This document shows, piece after piece, positions 1 to 8,552 of a stretch of DNA of 64,000 nt. The notes under the pieces are model-generated. The model was not told where the DNA came from and searched no databases. It saw nothing but the letters and a program-made list of their open reading frames with translations. The position numbers were made by a program, and so were the translations under genes. Numbering within the stretch: the stretch's first letter is position 1; every line of letters begins with the position of its first letter. This DNA comes from Pleurocapsa sp. PCC 7327 (GTDB lineage Bacteria > Cyanobacteriota > Cyanobacteriia > Cyanobacteriales > Microcystaceae): NCBI RefSeq assembly GCF_000317025.1, contig NC_019689.1, positions 4,922,818 to 4,986,817 of the forward strand. The letters run 5' to 3'.

Positions 1-884
1 AGCACCAAAATGCTACCCAACCAGAGAACGCCGGCGATCGCAATTAAAGAAATCCATTCCAAAGTTGCAGAAACGGCGGAATCGTGGAAAATCGTGCGAT
101 CGACTTCTTTACGATAGCGTTGATTGAGCGACCGGAACATTTCACTATTGAAACGTTCTCGACGAAATAACTGCACCACATTGATTCCAGCGATATTCTC
201 CTGCAACATGGAGTTTAATTTTGCAAGTTCCTCTCTCGCTTGATAATTTGCCTTGCGATACTGCCGCTGGAAGTAAATAATCAAACCCGTCACTGGAATC
301 AGCATCAACACCAACATCGATGCCAACTGCCATTGACGCAGAAAAATGACGACGACAATCGTTAAGATATAAATAAAATCGCTAATAACGCCGATCGCGC
401 CGCTGGCAAAAACATCTCCTAATGCCTCCACATCGCTAGTGATGCGAGTGACCAAGCGTCCTACAGGCGTGCGCTCAAAAAATCGGGTCGATAGGGATGT
501 TACGTGGGTGAATAAATCATCCCGCACTGCTGCCGTGATTTCCTGTCCGACTTTTTGTACCAAATATCCTTGGGCCGAGGCAAAAATTAAGCGAACGACA
601 ATCGTCATCAGAAGTAGGACGATGAGAATATTTAATCCTTGTGCCAGAGAAACATTTATCAAAAAAGACCAAGTTGGTTCTTGCTGCAACAAAGAAATTG
701 CCTGACCGACAATCAGCGGTTGAACGGCTCCTGCAATTGAGACAGGAATTAGTAAAATAATAGAAATGAATAGTAGAGTCTGGTTGCGACGAGCATAGGG
801 AATTAGCTTCAGCAACAGCCGCCAATCGTTTTCGCGGGGTCTGCGTCTAAGCTGGGATTCTGCTAAAGGGGAAGAATCTGCCAT
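1..884 (-). CDS. ABC exporter, transmembrane half (partial, runs off the window)
   Basis: This is the N-terminal part, about 294 residues, of an ABC-type exporter with a fused membrane domain. The reading frame opens at ATG (884-882), beginning MADSSPLAESQ, and stays open to the window edge, so the ATPase domain lies outside. Five to six hydrophobic segments follow a basic N-terminus. The coupling-helix region typical of type I exporters is visible as TRFFERTPVGRLVTRITSDV and, later, as the VVQLFRRERFN segment. It lies downstream of hisG on the same strand, about 285 bp apart, so co-transcription is possible. The exported substrate cannot be judged from this half. Confidence 0.85.
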   Translation of the reverse strand, partial: MADSSPLAESQLRRRPRENDWRLLLKLIPYARRNQTLLFISIILLIPVSIAGAVQPLIVGQAISLLQQEPTWSFLINVSLAQGLNILIVLLLMTIVVRLIFASAQGYLVQKVGQEITAAVRDDLFTHVTSLSTRFFERTPVGRLVTRITSDVEALGDVFASGAIGVISDFIYILTIVVVIFLRQWQLASMLVLMLIPVTGLIIYFQRQYRKANYQAREELAKLNSMLQENIAGINVVQLFRRERFNSEMFRSLNQRYRKEVDRTIFHDSAVSATLEWISLIAIAGVLWLGSILV

Positions 885-992
885 TAAAAATTGTTAGGTA
901 ATGCGATAGATAAGATAACGCATATTCTTTCAATGTAGCTTATACTGCCGCAGATCCTGCCGTCTCACGGCGTTAACTGGTTGCTGTAATCA

Positions 993-1152
993 TTACCCTT
1001 GTTTTTGCCCTGTTGTTTCTCGCCTACTCTCTAACCGTTTCTCCCACTTTTGGCTAAATCTTTCTCCCATTTCATAGAGATCCCTAGCTTTGTGTTCGGC
1101 ATCTTTGGCAAGTTCAAGGAGTTCTAAGAGTTTTTTTCATCCGGTAACTCAT
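993..1152 (-). pseudogene. Small charged protein gene with a frameshift at a 7-A run
   Basis: Eighteen bases after hisG an ATG (1152) opens MSYRMKK and then stops early in its own frame. Shifting by one base at the seven-A run (T-run 1131-1137 on the plus strand) gives a continuous helical, charged tail of about 44 residues, including ELLELAKDAEHKARDLYEMG and ERFSQKWEKRLESRR, ending at TAA (995-993). The rebuilt product would be about 51 residues. I do not recognise the family. It may be a decayed small gene, a slippage-expressed gene or a sequence error. Confidence 0.35.
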
Positions 1153-1169
1153 TGATGGTAAATCTCTTT

Positions 1170-1814
1170 CTAAGTTCTCTGTAGAGTCTGCTGACACAGC
1201 TTTTCTACCCAATCATGCAAATTATACAAGCTAAGGCGATAGCTCAATGGATGGGCAATCAGCCTTGCAGTACTTTCAAAGAGAACGTCAATTTCAATCA
1301 GCCCATTTTCTCGTAGCGTGCGTCCCGTAGAGACTAAATCGACAATTGCCTCCGACATTCCCGTAATTGGCGCTAATTCGACCGAACCATAGAGGGGAAT
1401 AATTTCTACGGGTAAATTTAATTTACGAAAATATTCCTTAGCACAGTGAACGAATTTTGAGGCAACTCTACCGTGGGGGGGGAGTTCGAGCGATCGCTTG
1501 TAGGAACTAGCCTCCGGTACTGCTACCGACATGCGACAGTAGCCAAATTTTAAATCGGCTAAATTTGCTACTTTAGGACTCTTTTCTAGCAAAACATCAT
1601 AGCCGACAATACCTAACTGTGCCTGACCGTATTCTACATAGACGGGAACGTCTTGCGCTCTTACCAATATCGCTTTAGCCGTATTGGTGGGATCGGCAAT
1701 CTGAAGTTGGCGGTTGCGGTCGTCGAGAAATGCGCTAAAATCGAGTCCTACACTTTTAAAAAGATTGATACTATCAGACAGGAGTGCTCCTTTGGGCAAT
1801 GCGATCGTGATCAT
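1170..1814 (-). CDS. hisG: ATP phosphoribosyltransferase, short form (HisG)
   Basis: HisG catalyses the first step of histidine biosynthesis, joining ATP and PRPP. The 214-residue product starts MITIALPKG, typical of the family, and ATG at 1814 is preferred over the TTG two codons earlier. The length matches the short HisG form, which lacks the C-terminal regulatory domain and needs the HisZ partner. No hisZ is visible in this window. The PRPP-binding region is seen as [20 protein letters not shown] near residues 150-170, and the substrate region as [17 protein letters not shown]. It is cytoplasmic. The gene precedes the ABC exporter on the same strand. Confidence 0.95.
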   Translation of the reverse strand: MITIALPKGALLSDSINLFKSVGLDFSAFLDDRNRQLQIADPTNTAKAILVRAQDVPVYVEYGQAQLGIVGYDVLLEKSPKVANLADLKFGYCRMSVAVPEASSYKRSLELPPHGRVASKFVHCAKEYFRKLNLPVEIIPLYGSVELAPITGMSEAIVDLVSTGRTLRENGLIEIDVLFESTARLIAHPLSYRLSLYNLHDWVEKLCQQTLQRT

Positions 1815-1980
1815 TAGCAATTAAACCATACGCTACTTCTGAAGGTATCACTATAGTGGCTCTTGGGACTGGATATATTAAAATTTTATTCGGGGAGCAG
1901 TAGCTAAAGAAGAAATTCTCCGTCTAAGATGCTAGAGTCTGTTTAAAAAGAAATCTTGCACCTTTCTCAACAATCGCCTA

Positions 1981-1998
1981 AGTCGATTAAAATCGACT
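1981..1998. repeat. Short palindrome AGTCGATT-AA-AATCGACT
   Basis: Perfect 8-bp inverted repeat around a two-base centre, in the intergenic region between hisG and the broken helicase gene. The same palindrome with similar flanks (GCC-AA before it, -AAA after it) recurs at 61408-61423. This indicates an interspersed palindromic repeat family. Confidence 0.6.
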
Positions 1999-2066
1999 CA
2001 AACACTTATGCAGTCGTTTTTAGATGACTCTAAATATGAAGCAGCGATAGAACATCGAGGAGCGGA

Positions 2067-4644
2067 CTATTGGGACTGGTACAAGATCTCAGCTTGATTT
2101 TTAGGTTCCAATACAATATTTGAGATTTTTACTCCTTCTAAAATAGCCTCATTTAATTTAGTATTTTTCAACTTGGCTTCTGTTAAATCTGCTTCGCTTA
2201 AATCGGCACCTTTTAAATCGACATTACTCAGATTAGTTCCTTGCAGAATTGTTCCCATCAATTTTGCATTTCTCAAACTTGCATCTGTTAGATTGGCGTG
2301 ACTTAAATTGGCAGCAATTAATTTTGCCCCATCTAATTGTGCGCATTGTAAATTAGCTCCTCTTAAATTAGCACCGATCGAATTAACATGACTCAAATTC
2401 ACGCCGATTAGATCTGCATTGCTCAGATCGATATTTTGAAAGTTTCTACCTCCCAAAGCATATCTTTTTAAAAGTTCGCTGGCATCTGTTACATTAATTT
2501 CTCGCTTGGGGGGATGATGAAAGGTAAAAGTAAAAGTATCTCTACTCCGAATTACTTGCTCGATTTCTTCATACATTGGATAAGTGCCGATGCCACTTAA
2601 TTTTACCCAGGCTCTCGCTCTGGTCAAGGCAATAAATAACTAATTTCGCAGGTAAATATTGCTTTCATCTTCTGCAATGCGATCGCATCCAACGATATAC
2701 ACCATATCTGCTTCATTTCCTTTGGCGCGATGAATGCGAGAAATCGTTACCGTACCTTCGTGCCAAAATTTATTAGGATTGCGACATTTGCCGGATTCAT
2801 CTAGTAAGGTATTGCACTTACTATTGCCAGGAATAAAAATATCAATTCCTTGTCTCATTAAAAAATTAGCTACCTGAGTTTCTAGCTTAATTGCATCAAA
2901 AAATTCTCCTATGACAATGACAAGAATTTCTTGACTAGGACGCAAACCATCGTATCTAAGATTGTGTTTAATGTTTTTGGCTAGTACAAATAATTCTTGC
3001 TGTCGAGATTCGTAAGCCTTAAACTCAATAATGTCTCCTTGCCATAGTTCGGGAATGGGATTGGGAGAATTTTCGCGAGGACATTTGAGGATAATTTTTT
3101 GACCGGGAATAAAACGTCCTTGGACTTCATAACCAATTGCTTTCCGTTCTTCTGCGCGAGTAATTCCTGTCAGCATTCCTTGAGGACGCAATAATCCCAT
3201 GCCAAGTCCATGTGCGGCGGTAATAATTTGATGTGGCGTGCGATAACAACGACGCATGACTTCGCTTTTTTTGATTCCATTTTTGTATTGTCCGGTGACG
3301 AGATGACTTAAGTCTTCTCCAAATAATTCGCTAGCGGTTGGAATTGTTAAACTTTCTAAACTCTGAGCTTCATCATATGCCCAAATTAAGCGTCTTTGTT
3401 CCGAACGAACGGGATCGACAGGTTGCAAAGATTGATATGCCATCCAGTAAAAAGGTTGTCGATCGCCAAATTTATATTTATTGACGATTAAATCTTGCCC
3501 TTCATCGATTAAAATAGCATCGAATAATTGAGGAATTGCTGTTGCTTTCAACAATTGAATACAAGCTTCTGCTAACGCTTCATTAGGTTTTTGACTTGCT
3601 GTTTCATTAACGGTCAAAGGATGGATGCCAGCCGCTTGGCAAATTAAACTATATAAGCCTGGTTGTTTTCTCGCTCCCCAAGCATGGAGAATTTTTAAAT
3701 TAGCATTTTTAGGATCGTATCCTCGTTCGTTATTACTAAAGTGACGCAGCCATTTATCGATTTGTTGAATAATGGAATGGTAAAGGCTGCGAGAAAAGAA
3801 AACAAATGCAACTTTCCAGTTGGGATATTTTAGATGAATATGGGCAGCTTTTTGACATAATAAAACTGTTTTTCCAGAACCGGCAATTCCTCGAATTCGT
3901 TGAGCGCCTGGAGCAATTTGTTTGGCAATTTTTTCCTTTTGCCAGTCGAATTCAGAAATGTGCGATCGCAATTTTTGTAATATCTTGCCACAACTTCGAT
4001 CGGGAGTGAGAACGCGATGGCAAGGTCGGCAAAAAACCGGCGTTCCCGATAATATTGATAGCAATAATTGCCACTGTTTTAGCATCAGTTTGTAACCCGG
4101 TTTTACGGGTGGCGTTTTCTGGATCGATTCACAAACAGATGAAGCAGAATAGAGATTATCTTTGAATAAAATAGGCAGATTGCTAAGTAGTTTATCGAAC
4201 TTTTTTCTTGCCACTGTCGTTGGCTAATTAAGGGTAAAGCAACCAATGCTCTAGCGCTAATTTTATCTTGTAGAATTGGTTCGCGATCGCAATACTTTAG
4301 GATGGCAAATAATTGATTTTCTGCTTGTTGATAGGGATTGCCAAATGGGATATAAAAATTTTGATATTCCCAACGATGACCCGTTATATTAACTATCTTA
4401 TCAATGGGAATTGATTTAACTTCAATAACAACTAAACCGAGTTCGCGATCGGCAATTAAGATATCCGGTTCTTGGCGAAATTTGCCAATTTGAGAAAAAA
4501 TAGGATAGTGCCAGTAGCCAATACAATCGCGATCGCGATTGTATTGGCTCGGATGCTATCCCAAACTAACTGCTCTCCAGTCTCCCCCCTATTTCCTAGC
4601 GGTTCAGTAGTAATAAATTTGTGGTTTAGATAATCCTCAACCAC
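2067..4644 (-). pseudogene. NERD nuclease-related / UvrD-like helicase / pentapeptide-repeat gene, interrupted three times
   Basis: Three fragments read as one protein of about 855 residues. From GTG at 4644 the N-terminus runs MVEDYLNHKF to GETGEQLVWDSIR. A one-base shift near 4525-4535 continues a NERD domain (IGYWHYPIF, then PDILIADRELGLVVIEVKS). A second one-base shift at a six-A run (T-run 4201-4206) leads into a superfamily I helicase with Walker A GIAGSGKTVLL, motif II ILIDEGQDL and a late motif ISRIHRAKGNEADMVYIVG. An in-frame TAG (2642-2640) then interrupts NIYLRN-stop-LFIALTRARAWVKL, where Gln is expected. The tail, from about residue 60 after the stop, is roughly 20 A(D/N)LxxAxL-type pentapeptide repeats. 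The last 186 codons could look like an independent pentapeptide protein, but their first 45 residues are helicase C-terminus. Likely a DNA-processing or defence enzyme that has decayed, unless the lesions are sequence errors. Confidence 0.8.
4516..4549. repeat. Perfect 34-bp palindrome built on overlapping HIP1 cores
   Basis: The 17-base arm AGCCAATACAATCGCGA is followed directly by its exact reverse complement, with no spacer. The centre is TCGCGATCGCGA, which contains the HIP1 octamer GCGATCGC. It lies inside the NERD-domain coding sequence, exactly where the reading frame shifts, so the palindrome may mark the event that broke the gene. Confidence 0.85.
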
Positions 4645-4650
4645 AGATAT

Positions 4651-5256
4651 TTACTCGTAACGACGATTGCGTTTTCTGACTATCCAAATAATAAACCAAA
4701 TAACCAGACTTAGTAGAACAATTTTAGAAACAGGTCCTAGATATTCATCGACCAATTCATAGTTGTCTCCTAAAAGATAACCAAGCGTTGTTAGAAAAAT
4801 TACCCATAAGCTCGTGCCTATAGTCGAGTAAAGTACAAAAGGGATAAATGACATATCATTTATCCCAGCAGGTAGAGAAATTAAAGTCCGAACGCCTGGA
4901 ACTAAACGACCAAAAAATACTGCCTTGACTCCGTGTCGGCTAAACCAATTATTGGCTTTTTTGATATCTTTAGAAGAGACAGTAATCCACTTACCATATT
5001 TATCGGCTAAATGTTCTAAGCGTTCCTCGCTTACAGCTTTACCGAGATAGTACCAAGGAAATGCTCCTAACACCGTTCCAATCACGCCTGCTAAAACGGC
5101 TGGAACGAATCCCATGTCTCCCTTAGCGATCGTGAATCCAGCCAGAGGCATAATGAGTTCTGAAGGAATAGGCGGAAATAAATTTTCTAAAAACATCAAT
5201 AAGGCAATCCCCCAGTAGTCAAGAGATTCCATAGTACTTGTAATCCATTCAGCCAT
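4651..5256 (-). CDS. DedA/SNARE-associated family membrane protein
   Basis: DedA proteins are inner-membrane proteins linked to membrane homeostasis and lipid-carrier transport. From ATG at 5256 the product is about 201 residues. A TTG start 29 codons upstream is possible but adds an unlikely leader. Family hallmarks are FLENLFPPIPSELIMPLAG near the N-terminus and FFGRLVPGVRTLISLPAGI in the middle, the conserved re-entrant and Arg/Pro segments. Four to five hydrophobic stretches are visible and the C-terminus is basic (VRKRNRRYE). The stop lies only 7 bp before the GTG of the broken helicase gene, so the two were probably once co-transcribed. Confidence 0.9.
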   Translation of the reverse strand: MAEWITSTMESLDYWGIALLMFLENLFPPIPSELIMPLAGFTIAKGDMGFVPAVLAGVIGTVLGAFPWYYLGKAVSEERLEHLADKYGKWITVSSKDIKKANNWFSRHGVKAVFFGRLVPGVRTLISLPAGINDMSFIPFVLYSTIGTSLWVIFLTTLGYLLGDNYELVDEYLGPVSKIVLLSLVIWFIIWIVRKRNRRYE

Positions 5257-5386
5257 GGAGTGAATTTTTGTGACAGAGCTTGACAAATTATAGGCTTGAT
5301 GAATGCTGATGTACAGTACAAATTCTGTATTTTTGATTTGCAATTGATGGCGAGGCTGGAGGTGATGCGATCGATTTCCTCAGAGG

Positions 5387-8300
5387 CTAAGCTTTACTTT
5401 TGATAACTTGCAGCGGATGTAAAGGCACAAACCCATCAAACCGCTTGACTTGAGAACGACAAGAATAGCCAGTCGCTAAAAAGCGTTGTCTTTCTTCTGG
5501 AGATGATGGAATATGCCTTCCCCAACTCATCTGATAGATTCCTTTAGATTCGCTGTAGTGTTCGGCTTCGTGACCGTAAATTCCTGCCATGCCGCAGCAA
5601 CCCACAGACACTAGAATTAAGGGAATTCCTACTGCTTGAAAAACTTGCTGCCATTGTTTTTGAGACGCTAAAGCAATTGTTTTTTCAGTGCAGTGACCCA
5701 ATAAATAATAAGGTTCCGAGGTGGCAACTTTTGGCAGTCGTTCCAGTTGAGTGACTAGAAATTCTTGCAGTAACTGAACTCTTGGCAAAGTTGCTTTTGC
5801 ATCGAGAATTTTGACATACTCATCTCGATAGGTAAGAACGATGCTCGGTTCGATGCCGATAATGGGAAGTTCCAAATTTCCTAACTGAATTAGATACTCG
5901 GCATTTTTCTGTGCGATCGCAGAAAATTCCTTCAAAAACCCTTTCACGTGCAAAGGCTTGCCATTGACAAAAAACGGCGCTACGTAAACGGTATATCCTA
6001 ACTGACCAAGAAAATCATAGGTATCGAGAACCAAGTGAGCTTCATAGAAACTGGTGAAGGCATCTTGGAGCAAAATGACGCTATTTTCTCGTTCTGCTGC
6101 ACTGAGATTAGATAATTGATTTAGGTTAAATTCCGGTGCTTGTCTCTGTGCCAATCCCTGCTTGAGAGTAAACGTACTCAGCGCAGGCGGATCGATCGCA
6201 GCGAAAGATTGCTTAATCAGCCAGCGAGTAACGGGATTCTGAGTTAATGAATTCGCTAGCCATGGTACTTGAGATTGCCAACTGGCGAGGATTTCGATAT
6301 TTCCAATCAAGTAATCGCGCCAAGGTCTGAAGTAACGAGTGTAGTAGAGTTCCAGAAATTTTGCTTTCATCTCTGGAATATCGACATGAATCGGACATTG
6401 AGTCGCACAAGCTTTACAGGAAAGACAACCGTGCATCCCTGCATAAACCTCATGGGAATAGTCATAAACTCCCCAGGTTTTTTGAAGCGTATTCCAGACT
6501 TTGACGAAAAAATTGCCCGATCTGGCTAATTCCTCTGGTCTAGCGGTTTTCAATTGCCGCAACCATTCTCTAAGCAAGCTGGCGCGACCTTTGGGAGAAT
6601 GAATGCGATCGCGCGTTACTTTAGACGACGGACACATCACCTCATCTGGATTAAAGTTAAAACAGGCTCCATTGCCATTGCAACTGAAGGCAACTTCATA
6701 CTCGGATCGCACCGATGCCGAAACTTGTCGGTCAAAATGACCTCGCAAAGGCGCTTCAACTCGCACCACTTCTGCGGAACTGTCGAAGGGAGCGACAATT
6801 TTTCCTGGATTTAAGCGATTGTCGGGGTCAAAAGCTGCCTTGATTTTCCGTAAATCCTGATATAACTCTTCTCCAAAGAAAGCGGGGGTATATTCGCTAC
6901 GAAAACCTTTACCGTGTTCTCCCCACATTACGCCGCCATATTTTCGTACCAGTGCCACGACTTTATCGGATAATTCCCGAATCGCGACTTCATCTTTTGG
7001 CACTTTTGTATCCAAAGCGGGTCGCACGTGCAAGCATCCTACATCTACGTGACCGTAGATAGCATAATCGAGCTGATATTCATCTAGTAAAGCTTTAAAT
7101 TCTCGGATATAACTAGCTAGGTAAGACGGCGGGACGGCGGTATCTTCGATAAAGGCTATCGGTTTGCGTTCTCCCTTGGTATTACCCAGCAACCCCACGC
7201 CTTTTTTTCGCAACTCCCACAGATTAGCGATTTCTTCTCCATTCTTCGCCAGATAATATCCTATCGCTTGCTGGGGTCGCTCGCTATTCTTCGAGGCAAC
7301 TGTTGACCCTTCCAAATTATTCCTTCTGCCTTCTTCAATGGCGTGACGAATCTTGCTAACTTTTTCTTGAATTTCTTCCTGATGAGACCCGACAAATTCA
7401 ACTAAATTGAGTGTTTGTGCGCCAGCAACCAAATCTTTTACTTGACTATAAATTGCATCCTGTTTTGCCAGTTCTAATATTTTTTCATCGATAGTTTCTA
7501 TTGCTTCTGGTTCCAACTCTAGTAGGTTTTCTGCATCTGACACAGCATCGTCAAAACAGCGATAGTGAATTGCTAGCAATGCTTTATATTTAGGAATTGG
7601 CGTTAACCTTAATTTGGCTTCGGTAATAACGGCTAAGGTTCCCTCCGAACCTGCCAAAATCCAATTGAGGTTGAAATTATCCTCCTGGTAAACTTTCGCC
7701 AAATTGTATCCCGTCATAAACCGAGGCATTTTCGGGAAAATTTGCTCGATTAATTCCCGTTTTGTCGTGACAATTTCATCGACTTGACGGTAAATTTTTC
7801 CCAAGCGACCTGGCTGTTGCTTGAATTGAGTTAAAGAAGTAGGATCGATAGAGCGCGATCGCCCTGTTGTCCTATCCGACAGCACCCAAGCCAATTCCAA
7901 GATATGATTGCTGGTGCGTCCATAAATCCGCGATCCTTTACCGCAAGCATCCGTATTAATCATTCCCCCAATGGTGGCACGATTGCTCGGCGATAGGGAA
8001 GGCGCAAAAAAGACCTTGTAAGGTTTTAAATAAGCATTCAGTTGGTCTAAAACCACTCCCGGTTGCACTCGCACCCATCCTTGTTCCAGATTCACTTCTA
8101 AAATCTGATTCATGTACTTAGAGGTGTCAATAATAATGCCAGGAGAAAGCGATTGACCGTTGGTTCCCGTCCCTCCGCCTCTAGGAGAAAAGGTTATTGC
8201 CTGAAACGGTTCTTGGTTGGCTAACCCAAACAGATGCACTAAATCTTGCTCGGATTTGGGAAAGACTACTGCTTGCGGTAAGATTTGATAGATGCTGTTA

Positions 8301-8431
8301 TCGGTTGACATCAGCAACCGACTGGCAAAATCGGGTCGAATTTCTCCTGAAAAGGGTGTTTTTGCCAAAGCTTCTAAGAAAAGTAAATACTCTGGCTTTA
8401 AGCTTTCCTGAAGCGGTAATCGGGGAATCAT
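5387..8431 (-). CDS. YdiJ-type FAD-linked oxidase with 4Fe-4S and CCG domains
   Basis: Large FAD/Fe-S 2-hydroxyacid dehydrogenase of 1014 residues, the usual length of the YdiJ family (E. coli YdiJ has been linked to D-2-hydroxyglutarate oxidation; the substrate here is inferred). The N-terminal FAD-binding domain shows SPRGGGTGTNGQSLSPG at about residues 83-100, and the flavin C-terminal domain shows YGHVDVGCLHVRP near 460. A ferredoxin-like cluster domain shows CLSCKACATQCPI near 670, after an additional conserved Cys (MCPSSK). CCG-type cysteines follow (VGCCGMAGIYGHE and YSCRSQ). All key motifs are intact. It is cytoplasmic or membrane-associated and feeds electrons to an unknown acceptor. 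It lies alone between DedA and 5-oxoprolinase on the same strand. Confidence 0.9.
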   Translation of the reverse strand: MIPRLPLQESLKPEYLLFLEALAKTPFSGEIRPDFASRLLMSTDNSIYQILPQAVVFPKSEQDLVHLFGLANQEPFQAITFSPRGGGTGTNGQSLSPGIIIDTSKYMNQILEVNLEQGWVRVQPGVVLDQLNAYLKPYKVFFAPSLSPSNRATIGGMINTDACGKGSRIYGRTSNHILELAWVLSDRTTGRSRSIDPTSLTQFKQQPGRLGKIYRQVDEIVTTKRELIEQIFPKMPRFMTGYNLAKVYQEDNFNLNWILAGSEGTLAVITEAKLRLTPIPKYKALLAIHYRCFDDAVSDAENLLELEPEAIETIDEKILELAKQDAIYSQVKDLVAGAQTLNLVEFVGSHQEEIQEKVSKIRHAIEEGRRNNLEGSTVASKNSERPQQAIGYYLAKNGEEIANLWELRKKGVGLLGNTKGERKPIAFIEDTAVPPSYLASYIREFKALLDEYQLDYAIYGHVDVGCLHVRPALDTKVPKDEVAIRELSDKVVALVRKYGGVMWGEHGKGFRSEYTPAFFGEELYQDLRKIKAAFDPDNRLNPGKIVAPFDSSAEVVRVEAPLRGHFDRQVSASVRSEYEVAFSCNGNGACFNFNPDEVMCPSSKVTRDRIHSPKGRASLLREWLRQLKTARPEELARSGNFFVKVWNTLQKTWGVYDYSHEVYAGMHGCLSCKACATQCPIHVDIPEMKAKFLELYYTRYFRPWRDYLIGNIEILASWQSQVPWLANSLTQNPVTRWLIKQSFAAIDPPALSTFTLKQGLAQRQAPEFNLNQLSNLSAAERENSVILLQDAFTSFYEAHLVLDTYDFLGQLGYTVYVAPFFVNGKPLHVKGFLKEFSAIAQKNAEYLIQLGNLELPIIGIEPSIVLTYRDEYVKILDAKATLPRVQLLQEFLVTQLERLPKVATSEPYYLLGHCTEKTIALASQKQWQQVFQAVGIPLILVSVGCCGMAGIYGHEAEHYSESKGIYQMSWGRHIPSSPEERQRFLATGYSCRSQVKRFDGFVPLHPLQVIKSKA

Positions 8432-8552
8432 CTGAAGCTACTATTTGGTGTAGAGATTGGGGTCAGTTATTTTAAATCTAACCTCTTGCACATCCTGTTT
8501 GTATATTAGATAATCGATCCCTGCGATCGCGTCTTTTTGATTTAATATCAAT

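Noticed and set aside
2008..2097. 29-codon plus-strand frame MQSFLDDSKYE
   Set aside because: It overlaps the end of the broken helicase gene on the other strand and lacks a ribosome binding site.
2067..2627. Independent pentapeptide-repeat protein gene
   Set aside because: Its first 45 residues are helicase C-terminus (ALTRARAWVKL) and it reads in the same frame as the helicase, separated only by one TAG.
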